From CAZBSE01 sp964494385 (GTDB taxonomy: Bacteria > Actinomycetota > Humimicrobiia > Humimicrobiales > Humimicrobiaceae): DNA of 17,393 bases. Below are positions 1-5,145 of this stretch, piece by piece. A program made the position numbers and the translations under genes. The notes beneath the pieces are model-generated. The model was not told where the DNA came from. It ran no database searches and saw nothing but the letters and a program-made list of their open reading frames with translations. How positions within the stretch are numbered: position 1 is the first letter of the stretch; each line of letters opens with the position of its first letter. The DNA is taken from positions 1 through 17,393 of the forward strand of contig CAZBSE010000027.1 of the NCBI GenBank assembly GCA_964494385.1. The letters are read 5' to 3'.

Positions 1-384
1 GAAGAGGAAAAAGCTACTAAGGATGCTGCTAAGGAAAAAGACTTAGCAAAAGATAATAAGATTGATAAAATAAACATCAAAGAGAATATACCTGAAGTAG
101 AAAAAGTTTCTAATTTAGGCAAAAATGCTGGGGATGATATTGATAGCTTAGAGGAACTTTTAGAAATAATTGAGATAACGGACCAAAATCAGATTTTAGA
201 TATAAAAGCAGTTATGGAAGAAAATGAGATAGTAGATATTTTAGATGTGAATGAAATTATCAATGAAAATAATTATCTTGAAATCGAGTATGCTGATATA
301 GAAGACACAAACATTCATTCAGATAATTCTCTTGAATTCCTCTGGAATAAAATTAAAGAATTTGCTTATTATTACAATTCATAA
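1..384 (+). CDS. Partial acidic, Lys/Glu-rich protein (C-terminal end), unknown
   Basis: An open frame enters from the left edge in frame 1 and stops at TAA 382-384, giving 127 visible residues. The start lies outside the window. The visible part begins with a charged Glu/Lys/Asp-rich stretch. An acidic region with repeated Leu/Ile follows (for example SLEELLEIIEI and ENEIVDILDVNEI), which could form amphipathic helices. It ends with LEFLWNKIKEFAYYYNS. There is no membrane segment and no cysteine. I recognise no family. The low-complexity start could be a linker to an N-terminal domain off the window. That this is a real gene rests on the long open frame and codon use like its neighbours. Confidence 0.6.
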   Translation, partial: EEEKATKDAAKEKDLAKDNKIDKINIKENIPEVEKVSNLGKNAGDDIDSLEELLEIIEITDQNQILDIKAVMEENEIVDILDVNEIINENNYLEIEYADIEDTNIHSDNSLEFLWNKIKEFAYYYNS

Positions 385-659
385 TTTCATTTGAGTACTA
401 TTGTCCACTCTAGACGGTCATTATAAATACAATTCAGGTATAAAAATATCTCAACTTTAAGCCATTATCGCGTTTCTACATTGTGTACAGTGGCCAGTCA
501 AATGATACAAACAATTCATTATACAAATATAAAATTAGTTTTAATTATCTTTAATCCATATTCTGAATCTATGATTTCATCAAAATAAAAAGTTCGAAAT
601 GTGTCCACTAAGGGGAACAAGCAAATTTAGGTTCTCCAGTTACCCACCAAAGATTTGAA
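385..659. other. Intergenic stretch, no gene seen
   Basis: This AT-rich stretch lies between the end of the partial plus-strand gene and the 3' end of the minus-strand glycosyltransferase. Stops interrupt all frames and I see no convincing hairpin terminator. Its one notable element is the first copy of the direct repeat at 587-622. Confidence 0.5.
587..622 (+). repeat. 36-nt imperfect direct repeat, copy 1
   Basis: It aligns without gaps to 1985-2020 with 29 of 36 bases identical. Shared blocks are AAAAAGTTC, GTCCA and GGGGA. Both copies lie on the same strand and bracket the glycosyltransferase gene. I do not recognise the element. It may be an old mobile-element end or a dispersed intergenic repeat. 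Confidence 0.45.
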
Positions 660-1910
660 TTATTCTATAATAGTATCGTATAACTTTTCTTTAAAATTTT
701 CCTCTTTAATTTTTTTTGAAATCTTATGAGCTTTTATTTTATAAGATTGATTTAGAAATAAATCTAATATCTTTGGCTCAAGATTTTTACTTTTTATTTT
801 ACTGATAGCTATACCTACTGGTCCAATACCTAACTCACTTACTAGATTATTCCATGCATATTGATCAATTATATGTGGGATAATCATTGTTGCGCATCCA
901 TGTTTAATTGCTGTGTGAGTTGTCCCTGAGCCACCATGATGAATAACAGCATATATTTTTGGAAAGATCCAATCATAGGGGACTTGCTTAACAAAATGAA
1001 ATAATTTTGTATTATATTTAGTAGGTTTAATCAAACCTCCAGAAGCAGTATTAATAATTGCTGGAATATTGTGTTTTTCTAAAATATCTAAAATAACGTT
1101 TGTCTTTTTTTCAGGATTGGGATTAGCCATGCTTCCAAATGTAATAAATAATATCTTATTGTGTTTTGCCATATATTTTTCCAGATTCTTTTCAGGTTTC
1201 CAGTTTATGGTTTTATCTCTTTCATGATATCCCAATACTTTAATATTTTTATTCCAATATTCGGGCTTTGGGAAAAGAGTAGGAGATATTGTATAAATTA
1301 CCTTCCTGGATGAAATGGTTTTTTTAATTTTTCTTTGGGTTATTTTCCTCTGGATATTTAGCCACTTAATGGCAATTATTATGGTTATAACTAATCCAAA
1401 ATCTGCAAATGAATAGGTTAGCTTATTAAAAAAAGAACCAAAATTGCTGTGAAAGGCAACATGAGTATGATCTTTAACATAATGAATATAGGGGACAGGA
1501 CTTATAAGAATGGTCTTTCCCCTATTATTTATTTCCCATATTATGGGGTAAATGGATTTCCCATTATATAAAATCCTATCTGGTCTTTCTTTTTTAATTA
1601 TTTCATATTGTTTAAAAATAAGTTCCTTGTTTATTTGCGAAGATTCTATGCTAAGACTTATTAATGAAAATAGTTTCCTTAATCCTGTGCTGCTTCCTCC
1701 CATAAAAGCTTTCCAAGCGTCACTATTCAGAAGCTTAGTATATTTTTTTCCTAGGGAAGCAAATTCAATATTTGATTCTTTAGCAAGACTTCTGAAATGT
1801 TCTGGAAAAGCACATAATACCTCATGTCCTTTTTCTTTTAGTATATCCCCAATGGCCAAAAAAGGTTCCATATCTCCGCGGGTACCGATTGATATTAATA
1901 ATATTTTCAT
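660..1910 (-). CDS. Glycosyltransferase family 1 (UGT / MGT-like)
   Basis: A 416-residue cytosolic GT-B enzyme of normal length for UDP-glucosyl/macrolide-type glycosyltransferases (CAZy GT1). It starts at ATG 1908-1910 and no clear Shine-Dalgarno is seen. The N-terminal Rossmann half opens with MKILLISIGTRGDMEPFLAI, the GT1 signature G-T-R-G-D-x-x-P. The C-terminal half has TFGSM (257-261) and HHGGSGTTH (324-332), followed by IIPHIIDQ with D349-Q350, the donor-binding loop that contacts the UDP-sugar. A hydrophobic stretch at 170-185 may contact a membrane or a lipid acceptor. Related enzymes glucosylate sterols, lipids or macrolides; the acceptor here cannot be read from sequence. The gene stands alone, transcribed opposite to the genes on both sides, and is flanked by direct repeats (587-622, 1985-2020). 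Family confident, substrate unknown. Confidence 0.9.
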   Translation of the reverse strand: MKILLISIGTRGDMEPFLAIGDILKEKGHEVLCAFPEHFRSLAKESNIEFASLGKKYTKLLNSDAWKAFMGGSSTGLRKLFSLISLSIESSQINKELIFKQYEIIKKERPDRILYNGKSIYPIIWEINNRGKTILISPVPYIHYVKDHTHVAFHSNFGSFFNKLTYSFADFGLVITIIIAIKWLNIQRKITQRKIKKTISSRKVIYTISPTLFPKPEYWNKNIKVLGYHERDKTINWKPEKNLEKYMAKHNKILFITFGSMANPNPEKKTNVILDILEKHNIPAIINTASGGLIKPTKYNTKLFHFVKQVPYDWIFPKIYAVIHHGGSGTTHTAIKHGCATMIIPHIIDQYAWNNLVSELGIGPVGIAISKIKSKNLEPKILDLFLNQSYKIKAHKISKKIKEENFKEKLYDTIIE

Positions 1911-1984
1911 ATTGATAAGATTGAAGTATTTATTTTTTAATAGTTTGTGGTTTATATTAAAGTATTAGAGGGTGTTAATCAATT

Positions 1985-2020
1985 AAAAAGTTCTAAAAGC
2001 GTCCAATACGGGGAGCCAGC
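1985..2020 (+). repeat. 36-nt imperfect direct repeat, copy 2
   Basis: Partner of 587-622 (29 of 36 bases identical), 1398 bp away in the same orientation. It ends about 10 bp before the decayed XRE gene. Similarity continues weakly to the left but not to the right, so the shared unit is short. Confidence 0.45.
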
Positions 2021-2030
2021 ATACCCCAAT

Positions 2031-2157
2031 ATAGATAACAAAATTAAAATGGCGGTACAGGAGCAAAACAAATCACTTACGAGGTGCTTGAAAAATATGT
2101 GAAGCCCTGGATTATACCGTATCGGATATGATCGAATATATACCGGAAGGAAAATAG
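2031..2157 (+). pseudogene. Decayed Cro/C1 (XRE) helix-turn-helix regulator, C-terminal remnant
   Basis: Translation across frames restores the end of a small XRE regulator of the type whose family members read ...SSNTIAKMGKGENVTTEVLEKICKALDC..DIVEYIPD. Visible pieces are DNKIKM (from 2034), then in another frame QITYEVLE, then KICEALDYTVSDMIEYIPEG ending at TAG 2155-2157. The second frame change falls in the run of A at 2091-2095; one extra A would join LE to KICEALDY. The N-terminal half, with most of the helix-turn-helix, is absent. At least two frameshifts and the missing start make it a pseudogene. It is followed 13 bp later by an intact terminator, presumably its own. The family call comes from remembered conserved sequence, not a search. 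Confidence 0.6.
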
Positions 2158-2170
2158 ATTTAATTTTTTT

Positions 2171-2204
2171 AAAGCATGGAGAGGAGTCTCTCCATGCTTT
2201 TTTA
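2171..2204 (+). terminator. Rho-independent terminator
   Basis: A perfect 13-bp stem, AAAGCATGGAGAG at 2171-2183 and its complement at 2188-2200, closes a 4-nt loop (GAGT). A run of six T at 2198-2203 follows. It belongs to the plus strand: the minus-strand copy would end in A residues. It now ends the XRE remnant and insulates the padR promoter from upstream transcription. Confidence 0.9.
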
Positions 2205-2230
2205 TTATAAAATATATCTTTATAATTACC

Positions 2231-2259
2231 TTGACAGGTAGAGTAATTTAATATATTAT
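2231..2259 (+). promoter_or_regulatory. Sigma-70-type promoter of the padR operon
   Basis: A perfect -35 box TTGACA (2231-2236) is separated by 17 bp from TATTAT (2254-2259), one mismatch from TATAAT. It is the strongest promoter-like sequence in the window. Transcription would begin near 2266, about 50 nt before the padR ATG. Confidence 0.75.
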
Positions 2260-2290
2260 TGCCCCATGTGATAGAGTAATATTAAATTAC
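2243..2290. promoter_or_regulatory. 12+12 nt inverted repeat, probable PadR operator
   Basis: GTAATTTAATAT (2243-2254) is repeated in inverted form as ATATTAAATTAC (2279-2290), with 24 bp between. TAGAGTAAT also occurs as a direct repeat at 2239-2247 and 2272-2280. The left arm reaches the -10 box and the right arm lies just past the expected start site. A bound PadR dimer pair would block initiation, and PadR proteins are usually autoregulated. Binding is inferred. Confidence 0.5.
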
Positions 2291-2317
2291 ACAAATATAT
2301 ATCATATGGAGTGAAAT

Positions 2318-2656
2318 ATGATTAGTAGTGATATTATCCGTGGTCACTTAGATGCAGTTATTCTGAAACTGATTCTTGAAAAAGATAGTTATGGGTATGA
2401 AATTTCCAAAGAGATAAGAAATCGGACGAACAATCGCCTTACAGTAAAAGAAGCTACGCTATATGCTGTCTTTCAGAGACTTGAGAAAAACGAATATATA
2501 GTATCCTATAGCGGACAGATTACCCACGGCGGGAAAAGAAAATACTATAAAATTACACAATTAGGTCGAGATTTCCTTGAAGAGAAAATAAGCGAATGGC
2601 AAACAATTAAGGACATTATCAATACATTTTTGGAGGTAAAAGATGGTAACGATTAA
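2318..2656 (+). CDS. PadR-family transcriptional regulator
   Basis: A 112-residue winged-helix regulator of the short PadR type. GGAG lies 6 nt before the ATG. The N-terminal part (about 4-90) matches PadR: RGHLDAVILKLILEKDSYGYEISKEI, then the recognition segment LTVKEATLYAVFQRLEKNEYI, and the wing HGGKRKYYKITQLG. A short C-terminal helix (about 92-110) serves dimerisation. PadR proteins repress their own operon and release DNA on binding a small molecule or on an envelope signal. The gene overlaps the HAAS gene by 14 bp, so the two are translationally coupled. This padR/HAAS-membrane-protein order is common in Bacillota and usually marks a sensing module. The inverted repeat at 2243-2290 is the likely target. 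Family very sure, ligand unknown. Confidence 0.93.
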   Translation: MISSDIIRGHLDAVILKLILEKDSYGYEISKEIRNRTNNRLTVKEATLYAVFQRLEKNEYIVSYSGQITHGGKRKYYKITQLGRDFLEEKISEWQTIKDIINTFLEVKDGND

Positions 2657-3068
2657 AGATTATTTAGAAGAACTATTTGGAGATATCCCGGATAGTGTAG
2701 AAAAAGAAAACATCAAACAAGAGATCATGCAAAACCTTGAAGAAAAGGTGCAGGATCTAATGAAAGAAGGTAAAACTGAAGAAGATGCAACCAATAAGAG
2801 TATTGTGGACTTTGGCGATATGCGCGAGATCAGGAATAATCTAATGCAAGCAGCTCAGCCGAAATCAGCAAAGAAAGATATCTCAAGATACAAAAATCAC
2901 TTATGGTTCTCCATATGTGGAAGCGTGTTGATTATAGGATTATTTTTGTTTATTAACTTTTACTACACACCGAATATTATATGGTTTGTATACCCCACAT
3001 TTGCAATTTTGTGGTGGCCGCTGGGCACACTATTTGCATTTCTTAGAATAAAAAAAAATGAGGTATGA
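2643..3068 (+). CDS. HAAS-domain (DUF1700-like) membrane protein with one WWP two-helix unit
   Basis: A 141-residue protein whose start is set by GGAGG (2632-2636), 6 nt before the ATG and inside the padR end. Residues 1-70 are soluble and helical: YLEELFGDIPDSVEKENIKQ..., an E-K-x-D-A-x-x-x-S-I-x-x-F-G-D core typical of the HAAS/DUF1700 region that accompanies PadR regulators. A basic stretch (about 74-86) leads to two membrane helices (about 88-106 and 112-133). The loop NFYYTPNIIWFVYP and the ending AILWWPLGTLF match the 51-residue repeat of the next gene. It ends in basic residues IKKNE, so both termini are probably cytosolic. The HAAS part probably talks to PadR or a partner while the membrane unit senses; that role is inferred. 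The next gene overlaps or abuts it. Confidence 0.8.
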   Translation: MVTIKDYLEELFGDIPDSVEKENIKQEIMQNLEEKVQDLMKEGKTEEDATNKSIVDFGDMREIRNNLMQAAQPKSAKKDISRYKNHLWFSICGSVLIIGLFLFINFYYTPNIIWFVYPTFAILWWPLGTLFAFLRIKKNEV

Positions 3069-3069
3069 A
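3060..3069 (+). promoter_or_regulatory. Ribosome binding site that sets the start of the repeat protein
   Basis: GAGG at 3060-3063 lies 6 nt before ATG 3070. The earlier in-frame ATG at 3058 is preceded only by a run of A and has no Shine-Dalgarno. The stop of the HAAS gene (TGA 3066-3068) lies between, which fits termination-reinitiation. Confidence 0.55.
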
Positions 3070-4470
3070 ATGAAAAATAAAACCTATTTATTTTCATATA
3101 TTGCTCCGCCTTTAATACTAGCGTTTCTCTTTTTTATTAATTACACTACATCCTGGGGCCATCCTTGGATTATATATCCTGCATTTGCTATTTTGTGGTG
3201 GCCTCTTGCTGTAACATGCAGCAGAAATAAAAATATAGTTGCTTTCTCTGTTGCAGGGAGTGTGTGGATATCAGTTTTCGTACTTAGTGTGAACTTGATA
3301 ACATCTCCAGGGTACCTGTGGTGCATATTCCCCATATTCGTTGTGTGGTGGTGGCCATTGTCTCTGATATTATGCAGGGCGAAAAAGTATAGGCTGTACT
3401 CTGTTTTAGCAAGCACATATACTATAGGATTCTTCTATTTGGTGAACCTGATCTCATCGCCGAATGTTACATGGTTTATATATCCAGCATTTGCGACTTT
3501 ATGGTGGCCAATTGCTATGTTCTACAACAAAAACAGAAACGCTGTAGTCTTCTCTATTATAAGTAGCATACTTGTCTCTGTATTTATGATTGCGGTAAAT
3601 TTATTAACATCACCCTCATATTTATGGTGCATATTCCCTATATTTGCAGTGTGGTGGTGGCCGTTATCTTTGTCACTTGTAAGGATAAGAAAATATAAAC
3701 TGCTGGCTATAATAGGAAGCATATACACGATAGCATTCTTCTACTTGGTGAACCTGATCTCATCACCGAATGTTACATGGTTTATATACCCTGCGTACGC
3801 TGTAATCTGGTGGCCGTTATCCATGTTCTTTGTAAAGAAAAGCACAATAAAGCTTTATTCAATCATTATGAGCTTTACAACACTTGTTTTTCTTACATTG
3901 ACTAATTATTTTGTGAGCCCCGGTTACATATGGGTGCAGCATACAATTTTTTATTTTTTGTGGTGGCCATTAATTACATGCTTAGGCAAAAAAGCTAAAA
4001 CCCTGACTTTCTCAATCATCGGGGCTATAGTTATTATTGCATACTATATTATGGATTATTTCATACTGACGCCAGATGCTCATCCCTGGTATCTTTATAT
4101 CATTCTGCCAGTGATTTGGTGGCCTGTTTGTAAAGCTTTTAAAGATAAAGTTTTTAACATTAAGTTTTTGTTCTCAAGTTTGTTGATATTTACCGTTTAT
4201 TATGCAACACTCAACTTGATATTCTCACCTAATTACTTATGGATTCTGTATCTCCTGTATCCATTCTTATGGATAGTAATGGGAATATATTTTTATCGCA
4301 GAAAGAAAATCTTTACATTCTCAATATGGGCTGCTGCCATCACTATCTTGTTTTTCTCGGCTATAAATTATATGGAGAGTCCACATCAAATTTGGGCGAT
4401 ATATCCATCCTTTGCTATTTTATGGTGGCCACTCAGTCAATACTACTATGGTAAGAGAAAAAAGCTGTGA
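3070..4470 (+). CDS. Polytopic membrane protein of nine tandem 51-residue WWP (2TM-like) repeats
   Basis: A 466-residue integral membrane protein; an alternative start at 3058 adds four residues. Almost the whole protein is a tandem repeat. The Trp-Trp-Pro motif recurs with its Pro codon at 3202, 3355, 3508, 3661, 3814, 3967, 4123 and 4429, and the degenerate eighth copy (LWIVM) fits at 4276. The period is 153 bp, or 51 residues, with one copy a single residue longer. Each unit is: basic cytosolic link (for example RNKN, RAKKYR), one helix of about 20 residues, a turn N-L-I-x-S-P-x-x-x-W, and a second helix ending IYPxFAxxWWPL. About 18 membrane helices are expected. The turn and second helix resemble the '2TM' domain (consensus near TSPGYLWFLWP..GWG), and each unit could be a copy of it. 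It contains no catalytic motif. The coupling to padR and HAAS suggests a membrane sensor or effector of the PadR response; the mechanism is unknown. Confidence 0.85.
   Translation: MKNKTYLFSYIAPPLILAFLFFINYTTSWGHPWIIYPAFAILWWPLAVTCSRNKNIVAFSVAGSVWISVFVLSVNLITSPGYLWCIFPIFVVWWWPLSLILCRAKKYRLYSVLASTYTIGFFYLVNLISSPNVTWFIYPAFATLWWPIAMFYNKNRNAVVFSIISSILVSVFMIAVNLLTSPSYLWCIFPIFAVWWWPLSLSLVRIRKYKLLAIIGSIYTIAFFYLVNLISSPNVTWFIYPAYAVIWWPLSMFFVKKSTIKLYSIIMSFTTLVFLTLTNYFVSPGYIWVQHTIFYFLWWPLITCLGKKAKTLTFSIIGAIVIIAYYIMDYFILTPDAHPWYLYIILPVIWWPVCKAFKDKVFNIKFLFSSLLIFTVYYATLNLIFSPNYLWILYLLYPFLWIVMGIYFYRRKKIFTFSIWAAAITILFFSAINYMESPHQIWAIYPSFAILWWPLSQYYYGKRKKL
3430..3791 (+). repeat. 306-bp offset DNA repeat (units 2-3 duplicated as units 4-5)
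   Basis: The block at 3430-3485 recurs at 3736-3791, exactly 306 bp (two units) later, with 53 of 56 bases identical; all three changes are synonymous third positions. The flanking W-C-I-F-P region (from 3319 and 3625) is also shared at the same offset. This shows a duplication of a two-unit block, or later gene conversion. Confidence 0.8.
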
Positions 4471-4594
4471 GTTAAGAACAAGTCAGTGGTACTGCCGATT
4501 TTTCTAACTTATCTTTAACTTCATCAGTGTTTTTAATTCTTCTATCAATCATTTTAAAAATTCAGTAGTGATCATATAACTGCAGCAGCATCAA
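4471..4594. other. Intergenic, no feature recognised
   Basis: This short stretch lies between the repeat protein and the hydrolase remnant that converges on it. A 4-bp hairpin (CAGT-GGT-ACTG, about 4483-4493) is followed by TTTTT at about 4499, too weak to call a terminator. An open minus-strand run of about 26 codons, beginning MIDRRIKNTDEVKDKLEK, has no recognisable match. Confidence 0.3.
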
Positions 4595-4960
4595 TTAAAT
4601 TACCTTTATTGTATTAGTGAGTAATTTTATTTCTGATTCGCCAGGAGCATTTGAAGAAATGAGTACCAGAGCTGAGACACGATCAGGGTGGCGCAGGGCA
4701 TGAATTGTAGAGGTTCCTCCTGCAGAAGCAGTTATAACTAATGTTTTATCAATATTTGGAGAGTCCAGTAAGGATGCAAATGCATAAGCCTGATCGGGGG
4801 GTAATACATTCATAGGTAAAGGTGTACATAAGTATCCGAAACGGGAGTGAACAATGGTGCGGAATCCCTCATAAGAATAATCCTTTGCAGTTATTAATCC
4901 CTGATCAAATCCGCCAAATATACCGTTGATCATAAGAAGGGGATAACGCTTTCCTGATTA
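4595..4960 (-). pseudogene. Alpha/beta hydrolase fold remnant
   Basis: The minus-strand frame from about 4960 (just after an in-frame TAA) down to TAA 4595-4597 encodes SGKRYPLLMINGIFGGFDQGL, then a middle part, then VITASAGGTSTIHALRHPDRVSALVLISSNAPG. This is the first half of an alpha/beta hydrolase: oxyanion-hole segment (INGIFGGFDQG), substrate-lid start (FRTIVHSRFGYLCTPLP), and the nucleophile elbow with Ser in A-S-A-G-G. The conserved SRFGYL-x-T-P-L-P is typical of one proteobacterial/actinobacterial-like hydrolase group. Family members have about 280 residues. Here the sequence ends 15 residues after ALVLISS, so the catalytic acid and His are lost, and the N-terminal strand is cut by the upstream stop. 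It is therefore a non-functional remnant. A longer shifted frame (4905-5111, beginning MTEGVTFFPK) overlaps its 5' side and is not recognised. Confidence 0.7.
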
Positions 4961-5145
4961 AGCTTATTCTATTGGGCTTTGTTATATAATTATCTCGAAA
5001 ACAGTAAAATATAAATATAACTGGCGCGGAAGTTGAGGGTCCCCCAAAAACGGTAAATACTAACATTGTGTCTGGATTAGTTTTTGGGAAGAAGGTCACA
5101 CCCTCAGTCATAAAAATGCTTTCATACCAGTATTATAATAATTTT

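Noticed and set aside
3141..3728. Minus-strand open frames with repeated HHHT segments opposite the repeat gene
   Set aside because: They are antisense shadows of the repeated TGG-TGG codons in the WWP protein.
4905..5111. 68-codon minus-strand frame beginning MTEGVTFFPK as a real gene
   Set aside because: No ribosome site and no family recognised, and it runs out of frame into the hydrolase remnant. Treated as part of the decayed region.
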